Part shown: positions 1 to 7,901 of the stretch, piece after piece
Layout of the letters: each line of letters starts with the position of its first letter
Position numbering within the stretch: the stretch's first letter is position 1
Origin: Candidatus Odyssella sp.
GTDB taxonomy: Bacteria > Pseudomonadota > Alphaproteobacteria > Paracaedibacterales > Paracaedibacteraceae
Reading direction: 5' to 3'
Assembly (NCBI GenBank): GCA_020718185.1
Contig: DYSP01000014.1
Span: forward strand, 1-37,814
Length of the DNA stretch: 37,814 bases
Notes under the pieces: generated by a model
Told to the model about the DNA's origin: nothing
Database searches by the model: none
What the model saw: the letters and a program-made list of their open reading frames with translations, nothing else
Program-made: the position numbers and the translations under genes

Positions 1-34
1 ATAAACAACAAGAGACTCCTTTAAAATATGCTTG

Positions 35-202
35 CTAAACTGGGGGCATTACAGGCAACCATTCCACAAAAGGGGATATATGTTTAAACTCAACCTTTGT
101 GTCTTCAAGTATGCCACGCACGTGCATGAAAGGAATTTCTGCCTGAACATTTAAAGTTTTGAGATTGAAAACAAAATCTAAAACAATAAAAAGTTTCTTC
201 AT
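35..202 (-). CDS. Possible small secreted protein (55 aa)
   Basis: A short minus-strand frame runs from ATG at 202 to TAG at 35. It starts with MKKLFIVLDFVFNL, which resembles a signal peptide with a basic n-region and hydrophobic core, and a possible cleavage site follows at VQA-EIP. The rest is about 34 residues ending in VEWLPVMPPV. I recognise no family. The Shine-Dalgarno sequence is weak. It may be a genuine small exported protein, the remnant of a longer gene, or chance. It is the only protein-like stretch in the first 430 bases. Confidence 0.3.
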   Translation of the reverse strand: MKKLFIVLDFVFNLKTLNVQAEIPFMHVRGILEDTKVEFKHISPFVEWLPVMPPV

Positions 203-448
203 TTCTTAAATACTTTAAGGATAAACTCATATATATTAGTGTTTTACTATTTAGGTAAATAAGCCGTTAATTTTAAAAGTCAGTGGTGATGATTGACGCA
301 TCTATTACAAACGCCAATAGACCCTTTGCAATTTTTTAAGATTTTAACTTCTTTTTTATTTATTTTTTCTAAAATAATTGTATATAAAATAGTACATTAA
401 AAGAAAACTGATCTTTTATTAACGACTTTGTATTGTAGAAAATTTAGT
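203..448 (+). promoter_or_regulatory. AT-rich upstream region of the diguanylate cyclase gene
   Basis: This stretch of about 245 bp has no convincing gene. It holds a TTGACG hexamer at 293-298 that could serve as a -35 box, with only a poor -10 match (AATAGA) 17 bases later. Further TA-rich -10-like strings lie near 380-392. No hairpin or riboswitch was recognised. It presumably carries the promoter for the gene starting at 449. Confidence 0.25.
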
Positions 449-1798
449 ATGGAAAATCTCAAAAATATTATTGCAAAAAAATCTGAAAAATATTATGTCA
501 TTACTTTAATCGCGGTTCTTTTGATAATAGCAACCTTGATTTCTTCTAATGGTCGAGTATTATGGCCAGTTATTCCTACATTTATTGCGATGTGCGGAAT
601 TTTGATATTTGTAACGTCGCTCCAAACAGCTTTTTTATTGTACAATCAATCAAAGTTAACACGAGATAGCTCGGTAGCGTTGCTAGCCAGTGGTTACCTT
701 GCGGTTAGTTTTCTCGCGCTTGCCCGCATAATCCTATTTCCCGGACTTTTTTTAAGCTCAAATGTATTGGATGATAACAATCAGATTGCTGCATGGCTTT
801 GGGTTATTACGCACGTTGCATTTCCTTTTTTTCTTATCTTGTATGCTACGAATCATTGTAAGAAAATGTTTTTTTCTTATGGATACGCTCGGTGGAGTTT
901 TCGATTAATCCCTATTGCTGTTGTTCTTCTAGTTTTAAGCTTAGTCTATTATGAAAGTGCTTTACCTTCTCTGGTTGACAAAGGTAATTATTCATCCACT
1001 TCTTACCTTGATTTCTTTTTGTTGGCGTTCACTGCTGTTCCTCTTTTTTTACTGATGACAAAAAAAGAAATGACCAATCGTCAAGATCTTTGGTTAATGC
1101 TGGCCATTACTGTGCAGTGTTTAGATATTTTTTATGAAATTATAGGGGAAACTAGATATTCAATGGGATGGTATCTAGGGATGATTAGTAGTATTGTCTC
1201 TTCAAGTATTATTTTAGGGGTCTTTATTTATCATATCCTTTGCATTGCGCAATTAAAAGATGAAGAGGGACATTATTTTAAGGATATTTCTGAAACAGAC
1301 CCCCTGACAGGTGTGGCGAATAGGCGGAAATTAGATTTAGTATTCAATACGTTATGGGAACTCTCTTTAAATCAACAGCAACCGCTATGTCTAATCATGA
1401 TCGATATAGATCACTTTAAAATATATAATGATTCTTATGGTCATCTTGAAGGGGATAAATGTTTAATTAAAGTAGCGGATGCTTTAAGTAAAATTCCCAA
1501 AAGGTCTACAGACATCGTTGCCCGGATAGGGGGCGAAGAATTTGTTATTTTGTTATATGGTGTCGATCATGATATCGGATTCCAAGTGGCAGAAGAAGTC
1601 AGAAAAGAAATTGAGAATCTGCATATTTCTCATTCTACTTTTTATAACTCTTGGTTAACGGTCAGTATAGGCTATACATCTCATATTGTGAAACCATCTT
1701 CAAAAAAAGAAAAATTTCTTTATATCGTCGATCAAGCGCTTTACAAATCTAAAGCAGAAGGTAGAAATAGGGTAGAAGGCGTGAGTTTAAGTATATAA
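449..1798 (+). CDS. Membrane diguanylate cyclase, MASE4-GGDEF
   Basis: This is a predicted diguanylate cyclase making c-di-GMP from two GTP at the inner membrane. The N-terminal 230 or so residues form about eight hydrophobic segments resembling the MASE4 sensor domain. The C-terminal GGDEF domain starts at SETDPLTGVANRRKLD and has an intact GGEEF active loop at about residues 361-365. An RSTD inhibitory I-site lies exactly five residues before it, so feedback inhibition by c-di-GMP is expected. There is no EAL or HD-GYP domain. The frame is open from TTG at 428, but I chose ATG at 449 because the extra seven residues look unlike coding start sequence; neither start has a strong ribosome site. 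It stands alone, about 4.5 kb from the pga genes, whose synthase is a known c-di-GMP target in other bacteria. The enzymatic call is firm; the link to PNAG is inference. Confidence 0.9.
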   Translation: MENLKNIIAKKSEKYYVITLIAVLLIIATLISSNGRVLWPVIPTFIAMCGILIFVTSLQTAFLLYNQSKLTRDSSVALLASGYLAVSFLALARIILFPGLFLSSNVLDDNNQIAAWLWVITHVAFPFFLILYATNHCKKMFFSYGYARWSFRLIPIAVVLLVLSLVYYESALPSLVDKGNYSSTSYLDFFLLAFTAVPLFLLMTKKEMTNRQDLWLMLAITVQCLDIFYEIIGETRYSMGWYLGMISSIVSSSIILGVFIYHILCIAQLKDEEGHYFKDISETDPLTGVANRRKLDLVFNTLWELSLNQQQPLCLIMIDIDHFKIYNDSYGHLEGDKCLIKVADALSKIPKRSTDIVARIGGEEFVILLYGVDHDIGFQVAEEVRKEIENLHISHSTFYNSWLTVSIGYTSHIVKPSSKKEKFLYIVDQALYKSKAEGRNRVEGVSLSI

Positions 1799-1884
1799 TT
1801 ATATGTAAATTAAGAGTGCTGTTTAAAATCTGTCATCACTATTTTACGCAAGATGAATGAAATTTTATATCAACATCAATTTAC

Positions 1885-2454
1885 TTATATACTGCTTATT
1901 TTTTTGCTAAACCATTGTAAAAAGTTTTTATGTTTTGGTTCTAATGATAAATAGTTAAACGGGAATTTTGTAAGATCATTGTAAAAATCCCATCCATAAA
2001 TTTTAACATTATTTACACCCATTTCTGTTAAAAATATGTTGGAGCATATATCTATGTTTGACGAAATTTTCATTAAAGAGGGTAGTATTGAATCATTGAT
2101 TTGGTCTAGGGATAACAAAGAATCTATTTGAGAAAAGTATCTTTTTATCGTCTTTAGAGATTCTTTGTAATAAGCTGTAAATTGATTTTTTGGGGTTAAT
2201 GCCCTTAACTCTTGTATGAAGTCTTTTTTTAATCTTTCAATATCAACTTTTGAGGGATTTAATAAAACTCTTTTATGGTCTATTTTAAATATTTCTTTTT
2301 TAGTGCGAAAATCAACGTAATTTTTAGTAATCTCTCGCATTTTTGCTCGAAAAGAATTTTTAATTGTTAGTTGTCTAATGGTAGGATCGTCTGAGTCATG
2401 TCCGAAGCACACAGGTAATATTATCATATTTATTAAAAGTAAATATTTAATCAT
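1885..2454 (-). CDS. Secreted protein of unknown function
   Basis: The protein is 189 residues from the ATG at 2454. That start is preferred over the in-frame ATG at 2469 because AAGGA lies seven bases before it. It opens with a clear signal peptide (MIKYLLLINMIILPVCFG), followed by a highly charged, mostly helical mature part rich in Lys, Asp and Ile. No lipobox is convincing, since the Cys in PVCFG lacks the usual preceding residues. I recognise no domain. It lies between the diguanylate cyclase (convergent) and the YtkA-like gene (divergent, 94 bp away), so it is probably monocistronic. Export to the periplasm or beyond is inferred only from the signal peptide. Confidence 0.6.
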   Translation of the reverse strand: MIKYLLLINMIILPVCFGHDSDDPTIRQLTIKNSFRAKMREITKNYVDFRTKKEIFKIDHKRVLLNPSKVDIERLKKDFIQELRALTPKNQFTAYYKESLKTIKRYFSQIDSLLSLDQINDSILPSLMKISSNIDICSNIFLTEMGVNNVKIYGWDFYNDLTKFPFNYLSLEPKHKNFLQWFSKKISSI

Positions 2455-2548
2455 GGTGTAATCCTTCATTAAAAAGAGGAATCCACCTTAATATATTATA
2501 ATAAATAATATTTTATTAAGATCATAAAATTTATAATAGGAAACAACA

Positions 2549-3403
2549 ATGCTGAAATTAATGAGTTATACGATTTTGGTGGGATTGTTTGGAAGTTTAC
2601 CTTTACAAGCTGGCAGTAGACATAATCATTTAGCTATGAATACATCAAAAATAGGCAATGACCACCAATTCACATCTAAAGAACATGCAGTCATTAAAGT
2701 TTCCGTGATCAAACAGGAAAATATCCATGAAAAGACTTTAGTTCAGATTAAGTTGACAAGGATTAAAGACGATCAACCTATTGCCCTCAATGATTTAAAA
2801 GAAGCCCACACTCAAAAAGTACATCTATTAATTATTGATGATTCACTTACAGATTATCATCATATTCACCCTGAAACTACAAACAAAGTCGGTGTTTATC
2901 AATTTGAATGGACACCAAAAATCAATGGAAACTATAGACTTTGGGCAGATTTGTTGCCGGTAGAGACAAATCAGCAGCAATATGTTGCTGTTGATTTGAT
3001 TAAAGATAAGAAAGTGGCTGAGATTGATAAAGCATCTTTTATGCAAAGTACGGTAGAAGGTTATACTTTTAAGCTATCTTTTGAAAATGAAAATCTTATT
3101 GCTGGTAACCCAGTCATGGGTAAGATTATTGTGACTAATGAAAAAGGAGAGCCGGTGAAAACCTTAGAGCCAGTTATGGCTGCTTACGCGCATATCGTTG
3201 GGTTTAGTGAAAATCAACAGTCGGTTGTTCACCTTCATCCGATGGGCACAGAACCAACAAAAAAGGCAGATCGTGGTGGTCCAGAGTTAGAGTTTCACCT
3301 ACAGCCAATGTCACCAGGATTTATAAAACTTTTTGCCCAAGTTAAAATTAATGGAAAAGAGTTATTTGTACCATTTGGAATTAACATTAAAGCAAAAGCT
3401 TAA
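2549..3403 (+). CDS. Periplasmic YtkA-like protein, possible metal binding
   Basis: This 284-residue protein has a signal peptide ending near LPLQA-GS. The mature part looks like two beta-sandwich segments. The first contains HHIHPE (about 104-109) followed by GVYQFEWTPKINGNYRLWAD, the second contains YAHIVGF (213-219) and HLHPMG (228-233). The alternation of extracytoplasmic beta domains with His/Met-rich motifs resembles YtkA-like and copper-chaperone-like secreted proteins. The exact family and ligand are not certain. TAGGA seven to eight bases before ATG is a good ribosome site. Downstream lie a broken DUF3147 gene on the same strand and, convergently, a CDF metal exporter. Together these suggest a role in metal handling in the cell envelope. 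That role is inference from motifs and neighbours. Confidence 0.7.
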   Translation: MLKLMSYTILVGLFGSLPLQAGSRHNHLAMNTSKIGNDHQFTSKEHAVIKVSVIKQENIHEKTLVQIKLTRIKDDQPIALNDLKEAHTQKVHLLIIDDSLTDYHHIHPETTNKVGVYQFEWTPKINGNYRLWADLLPVETNQQQYVAVDLIKDKKVAEIDKASFMQSTVEGYTFKLSFENENLIAGNPVMGKIIVTNEKGEPVKTLEPVMAAYAHIVGFSENQQSVVHLHPMGTEPTKKADRGGPELEFHLQPMSPGFIKLFAQVKINGKELFVPFGINIKAKA

Positions 3404-3433
3404 CAAGCCTTTATAATTTGAGATGTTTTGAGT

Positions 3434-3757
3434 ATGTACTATTTCATAAAGCTTTTTTTATCTGCAATGATCATGGTTGTTGTATCAGAAGTCTCTAAAT
3501 TTATCCGGTATTAAGAGGATTAATCACATCTCTGCCAATGGTTTCTTTGTTAGCCTTAATTTGGTTGTATGTTGAAACTTGGGACATTGAGAGTATTTCA
3601 AATTTATCAATTAGTACCTTTTGGTTTGTGCTTCCAACCTTGCTTTTTTTTTGATCCTTTCATACCTTCTAAAACGTGCTCTAGGTTTATTGTTATCATG
3701 TTACTATGTTATCTATCTGTATGGTCACTTCTTAAACGATATGACATACTCTCATAA
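3434..3757 (+). pseudogene. DUF3147 membrane protein, broken by three frameshifts
   Basis: Reading through three frames gives a continuous match to the small DUF3147 membrane family. Frame A from ATG 3434 gives MYYFIKLFLSAMIMVVVSEV and stops at TAA 3512. Frame B from about 3508 gives GLITSLPMVSLLALIWLYVE and then WFVLPTLLFF, stopping at TGA 3652 just after a run of nine T (3644-3652). Frame C gives LILSYLLKRALGLLLS. The original frame resumes to give LLCYLSVWSLLKRYDILS and stops at 3757. Each shift equals one missing base, and the total of about 109 codons matches the usual family length. The 3' end overlaps the end of the convergent CDF gene by six bases. Decay is the simplest reading. Base-calling errors in homopolymers are the main alternative, although three in 320 bp would be many. 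Confidence 0.75.
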
Positions 3758-4636
3758 ACAATTTGTCTCACATTTTTTATTTTTAGTAGGAGTTTCTAAT
3801 TGGATAGTTATATGGGAAAGAGGAAAGTTGGCCTTGAGTATTTTTTCTAAACTGTAAGAAAATTGTTCTGTAAATAATTCAGGCATTACCTCTAAATGTA
3901 CAGATAAAGCAACTTCAGTTGTGCTAATAGGCCAAATATGTAAATCATGATAAGCTACGAGCCCAGGATGCTGAAGTATCATCTCTTTTAATTTTTCCAA
4001 ATTAATAGCTGTTGGAACAGCTAAAAGCATCAAATCCAGAGATTCTTTAAATAATTTCCATGAGCTGAGTATAATTATGCCGGCTATTAAAAGACTGATG
4101 GCTGGATCAATCCAACTCCAAGATTTCCAAAAGATAAGTAATCCACCTACAATAACACCTACTGAAATGATTGCATCAAGAAGCATATGTAAAAATGCGC
4201 CTTTAATATTGATATCATTATGACGATCTTGAAAAAAGAAATAGGCAGTTAAACCGTTAATAAAAACACCAAATGTAGCAACAAGTATAATTACTTCTGA
4301 TGCGATAGGTTGAGGTTGATCTAATCTTTGAAAGGCTTCCCAGCTAATGCCGCCTACAGCGACGAACAAAAGAATAGCATTTATAAATGCAGCAATTATA
4401 GTTGCATTCTTAAAGCCATAAGTAAATTTAGCTGGTGCTTTTTTTTGTGCAAGTAAATATCCCAGCCAAGCTACGAAAAGACCCAAAACATCTCCCGCAT
4501 TATGCATGGCATCAGCTAAAAGAGCTACAGAGTTTGATTTAATTCCAAAAATACACTCAACAATAATAAAAGCAAGATTTAGAAAAATACCCCACAAAAA
4601 TCTTTTGTTAATATTATGAGTATGTGAATGGGGCAT
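3752..4636 (-). CDS. CDF-family zinc/cobalt/cadmium exporter
   Basis: This is a cation diffusion facilitator that exports divalent metal ions, most likely Zn2+, across the inner membrane in exchange for protons. A His-rich N-terminus (MPHSHTHN) precedes six predicted transmembrane helices. The metal site is visible as HNAGD in TM2 and HMLLD in TM5, the HxxxD/HxxxD pattern of zinc-type CDFs. A C-terminal cytoplasmic ferredoxin-like domain follows, with AYHDLHIWPIS and VHLEV. The length of 294 residues is normal. I chose ATG at 4636 because AAGGAA lies nine bases upstream; the longer frame from GTG 4666 adds ten residues not typical of the family. Its 3' end meets the broken DUF3147 gene. The nearby YtkA-like protein with His motifs may share its metal-related role. 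Confidence 0.9.
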   Translation of the reverse strand: MPHSHTHNINKRFLWGIFLNLAFIIVECIFGIKSNSVALLADAMHNAGDVLGLFVAWLGYLLAQKKAPAKFTYGFKNATIIAAFINAILLFVAVGGISWEAFQRLDQPQPIASEVIILVATFGVFINGLTAYFFFQDRHNDINIKGAFLHMLLDAIISVGVIVGGLLIFWKSWSWIDPAISLLIAGIIILSSWKLFKESLDLMLLAVPTAINLEKLKEMILQHPGLVAYHDLHIWPISTTEVALSVHLEVMPELFTEQFSYSLEKILKANFPLSHITIQLETPTKNKKCETNCL

Positions 4637-4706
4637 ATTTACATGTTCCTTGCTTGTGAATATCACATTTATTGTAGAAAAATGTCTTTCTACGTAATAG
4701 TTAAGC

Positions 4707-6200
4707 CTAAAAAGGTTGTAAGAGAAATTTAAAACATGCTCCTGGCTTGCTTTTTGTTTCTAACCATATTTTTCCGCCATGCTGTTCTATAACTCGCCTG
4801 CAAATTGATAGCCCCAAGCCACTGGATCGATTGTTTACATCAGCAATGAGTCGCTTGAAAGGATGAAAAACAATCTCGTGATATTGTTCAGCAATCCCGG
4901 ATCCATTATCTTGAACGCTAATCTCCCAAAAAGAATCTTTTTTAGTGGCAGATATAGTAATTATTGGTGGAGAGAGTTTTTTGTTTTTATAGTGGAGAGC
5001 ATTTGAAATAAGATTTTGAAAAACAATTTTAAGTTGTTGTGAGTTTCCCAGGACATTAGGCAAATTATCATAAATAACATTTGCGTCAGCCTGAGCAATT
5101 GTACCGCTTAAAATATCTATATTATGGTCGATGATATCTTTTAAGCAAATTTCTTCTAATTGGATTTCTTGATTTGCGGATGAATAATCTAGTAAGTTTT
5201 TAACAAGAGAGCTTCCATAAGAAGCTGTTTTTAACAATCTTTTCAACAGTACTGATATTTCATCATAATTTTGTTCGTGAAGATTTGCCTCCATCATTGA
5301 AGCTGCCAAACTTATATTTCTTAATGGGTCTTGTAAATCATGGGCTGCGCAATGGGCAAAATGGTGTAATTCTTCATTACGTTGTTCAATCAGCATTTTT
5401 TTATCTTCAATGCTTTTGAGCATGTGTTTTTCATTCGTTATGTCTGTCACTGTCATAATGACTCCTAAAGGAGAATCACTACTCTTATCTTTAAAGGGAA
5501 TCGCAGAAGCACGAAATGTTATCTTGCTTCCATTTTTTGTAATCATGGTTATCTCTTCATTTAGGCTCTCTTCACCCTGTAAAGCTTTCAACATAATTGA
5601 ATTATCATTTGTATAAACTTTACCTGTTTCTTTATCGTAATTCTTTAAGAAGAATTCATACCAAGAATCAAAGGTGCGAGAGCCGTAGAATCCAAGTTTA
5701 TCAAAAAACTCTTCTCCTTTTTTATTAACAACTTCGAACTCACCTTTTGCATTAATGAATAAAAGAGCCTCTCCCATATTAGCTAATATCGATTGGTAAA
5801 AACATTTAGTGCTATTTAGTTTTGTTTCAATTTCTAAGACGGGGGTTAAATCTGTCATTAAAGCTGCCAAAGCTTCTATTTCATTATTTTCATTAAAAAT
5901 AGGTGTTTTATAGACAGTTGCTCGATATTTTTTCTCATCAAAATAAAAAGTAATAGGGTGTCTTTTTTCTAAAACTTGTTGCTCGCTTTGATAACACTTA
6001 TCTGTAATATCTTGCGGAAAGAAATCTTCATTTGATTTATTAATAACTTGATCTTGAGTAACATTAAAAAAATTAAGAAAACCTTCATTTACCCATAAAT
6101 ATTTGCCTTTCGTATTTCGCACCCATACGGGTGAAGGGTAGTATTCTAATAAAGAAAGAAAAGAGTTGGTAAGGTTTGTTTTATTAGTGATATTCGTCAT
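4707..6200 (-). CDS. Soluble PAS-PAS sensor histidine kinase
   Basis: This is a predicted two-component sensor kinase with no transmembrane segment, so it senses an internal signal. Two PAS domains are visible (about 15-125 and 135-262), the second ending in a PAC-like MTVTDITNEKH. The HisKA H-box is FAHCAAHDLQDPLRN, with the phosphoacceptor His at residue 287 from the ATG. The HATPase domain has an N-box (NLISNALHYKN), G1 (DNGSGI) and G2 (SSGLGLSI) followed by EQHGGKIWLET. No receiver domain is fused and no response regulator is encoded nearby, so it is an orphan kinase. The frame opens at TTG 6203, but ATG 6200 is the likelier start; the ribosome site is weak either way. It lies just downstream of pgaC on the same strand (91 bp gap), which makes a link to PNAG control possible but unproven. 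Confidence 0.88.
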   Translation of the reverse strand: MTNITNKTNLTNSFLSLLEYYPSPVWVRNTKGKYLWVNEGFLNFFNVTQDQVINKSNEDFFPQDITDKCYQSEQQVLEKRHPITFYFDEKKYRATVYKTPIFNENNEIEALAALMTDLTPVLEIETKLNSTKCFYQSILANMGEALLFINAKGEFEVVNKKGEEFFDKLGFYGSRTFDSWYEFFLKNYDKETGKVYTNDNSIMLKALQGEESLNEEITMITKNGSKITFRASAIPFKDKSSDSPLGVIMTVTDITNEKHMLKSIEDKKMLIEQRNEELHHFAHCAAHDLQDPLRNISLAASMMEANLHEQNYDEISVLLKRLLKTASYGSSLVKNLLDYSSANQEIQLEEICLKDIIDHNIDILSGTIAQADANVIYDNLPNVLGNSQQLKIVFQNLISNALHYKNKKLSPPIITISATKKDSFWEISVQDNGSGIAEQYHEIVFHPFKRLIADVNNRSSGLGLSICRRVIEQHGGKIWLETKSKPGACFKFLLQPF

Positions 6201-6291
6201 CAAAGTATTTTTTATATATTGAAAATTCTAAAATATACTGATTATATTACAATACTAAAAAAATATATATCAATATTTCATTATTTCATTT

Positions 6292-7497
6292 TTATCGCCG
6301 TTTAGTGCTCCATTGTGCAAGATAATTCATTTTCTGCCATAAGATAGGTAAGGCTGTCCAAGTGACAATAAACATGAAAGTCCAGTAGAAGAGCGGATAA
6401 AAAATAGCATAACCAAAAAACCGAAAAATATCTTTGTCATGTTTTCTTTCAAGCATTCCCCCAATAAAGAGTTGAAGCAGACTGGTTGTTGCCATAACCA
6501 TCATCCAAAAAATATTGATAGAGAAGATAGAAGTATCATAGGGGGTAATGATCAACTCAATAATCAAGACAAAGCCATAAGCGGTGTTCCAGAATGTTGA
6601 CAAACAGGATTCAATGTACATTGGCCACATGCGCCTAAGGTGTCGATTTTTCATTACATCGCTGTGAGCCCGTAAAACTTGCAGCAAACCTTTTGCCCAT
6701 CTTAGGCGTTGTTTAAAAAAATCTCTAAGAGTATCTGGAACATGCATCCAAACCACAGCGCGCGGCTCATAACGAATATCCCAGTGACGTTTTTCTAGAC
6801 GCCAGGTGATGTCAATATCTTCAGTGTACATTTCGGGACGAAATGCATTGACATCATAAAGAGCTTCTTTGCGAAAGGCAGCTGCAATACCAGAAACTGT
6901 CACAATACGACCCCAGATGCGTTGTGATCTGCGAAGTAAACCAATGATAGAGGTAAATTCAATAACTTGGATGCGTGTTAAAAATGTGTTGGTGTTTTTA
7001 ACGCGAGGATGACCAGTAACTGCGCCTACACGTGCATGTTGAAAGTGCCAGGTCATGTGATGTAAAAAATCAGGATTAGGTTCTGCGTCCGCATCAAGAA
7101 CTACAATAATCTCACCATTAGCAACGCTAATAACATCGTTAAGGGCAAGGGCTTTACCTTGATTTGTTATTTTATTTAAAAGACGAAATTTTGTATTCTC
7201 AAGGAAAGGTCGAACTTGATCAACGGTATTATCACTTGATCCATCATTGATAATGATAACTTCATAATCAGGGTAGTCTAAACGATTGATAGCTGTAAGA
7301 ACATGGTGAATCATTTTCCCTTCATTGTAAGCTGGAATAACAATGGTAACTGTTGGTTTATGAGAAGGAAACTTTTCATGATGATGATTTTCCCAACGAA
7401 TTTTATAGGTGAGTGAAAAGACAGCCCACATTAGGGATGTGACAATGGGATAAAAAGCAACAAAGATAACAAGAGCGTGATAAAAATGCCTAATCAT
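6292..7497 (-). CDS. pgaC: PNAG synthase glycosyltransferase PgaC
   Basis: This processive GT2 glycosyltransferase polymerises UDP-GlcNAc into poly-beta-1,6-N-acetylglucosamine at the inner membrane. The family-A motifs are clear: VTIVIPAYNEG, the DAD motif in VVLDADAEPN, the TEDIDI acid pair and QRLRW (QxxRW). One N-terminal and several C-terminal membrane segments flank the catalytic domain. A start at ATG 7497 (MIRHFYHALVIFVAFYPIV) gives 401 residues, close to known PgaC. This ATG overlaps the last eight bases of pgaD, so the two are probably translationally coupled; the longer upstream frame is antecedent pgaD sequence. In E. coli PgaC works with PgaD and both are needed for c-di-GMP activation. 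Here pgaC comes last in the pgaB-D-C unit instead of before pgaD. Confidence 0.95.
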   Translation of the reverse strand: MIRHFYHALVIFVAFYPIVTSLMWAVFSLTYKIRWENHHHEKFPSHKPTVTIVIPAYNEGKMIHHVLTAINRLDYPDYEVIIINDGSSDNTVDQVRPFLENTKFRLLNKITNQGKALALNDVISVANGEIIVVLDADAEPNPDFLHHMTWHFQHARVGAVTGHPRVKNTNTFLTRIQVIEFTSIIGLLRRSQRIWGRIVTVSGIAAAFRKEALYDVNAFRPEMYTEDIDITWRLEKRHWDIRYEPRAVVWMHVPDTLRDFFKQRLRWAKGLLQVLRAHSDVMKNRHLRRMWPMYIESCLSTFWNTAYGFVLIIELIITPYDTSIFSINIFWMMVMATTSLLQLFIGGMLERKHDKDIFRFFGYAIFYPLFYWTFMFIVTWTALPILWQKMNYLAQWSTKRR

Positions 7498-7876
7498 GAG
7501 TCTTCTTTTCTGATTGGAATACTTTGAGTTTAGTTTCTGGATCACAAGTAACAATGATAACTTGTTGATGTTTTAAATCATCAAAGTTACCGACAATGTT
7601 ATATCCAGACCAATCTCTTTCATAATGCCAGACTGCTGGTGTGACCATTTTTCGGGGGCCAAGGGTTCGGTGGATACTCAAGTGATGTATAATCCACGAA
7701 ATGGTTAAACTAATTAAAAAAATTGCCTCAAGCCCCAATACGATGGCTACTGCTTGATAGACCTGAGAGGGGATATCCTGAAGACGAGTTAACCCATAAG
7801 CATAAATCCCCCATCCCCCAATCATTAAGAAGGCATGGGCTAGTATCTGAAATTTGCTAATCTTTGGTCGATACAT
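7490..7876 (-). CDS. pgaD: PNAG biosynthesis protein PgaD
   Basis: This 128-residue protein has two transmembrane helices near the N-terminus (about 10-30 and 40-64) and a soluble C-terminal part with GPRKMVTPAVWHYERDWSGY. It fits the PgaD family, the small partner that stabilises PgaC and helps bind c-di-GMP in E. coli. AAGGA lies about eight to nine bases before the ATG. It starts 25 bp after pgaB and ends overlapping pgaC, so the three form one transcription unit. Small, divergent PgaD proteins are easily missed by similarity, but size, topology and position support the call well. Confidence 0.85.
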   Translation of the reverse strand: MYRPKISKFQILAHAFLMIGGWGIYAYGLTRLQDIPSQVYQAVAIVLGLEAIFLISLTISWIIHHLSIHRTLGPRKMVTPAVWHYERDWSGYNIVGNFDDLKHQQVIIVTCDPETKLKVFQSEKKTHD

Positions 7877-7901
7877 ATCCTCATTTCCTTTTTTTAGCTT
7901 G

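Noticed and set aside
1800-1892. Inverted repeat around TATATGTAAATT and AATTTACTTATA after the cyclase gene
   Set aside because: Imperfect arms about 70 bases apart in AT-rich DNA; no T-tract or other sign of function.
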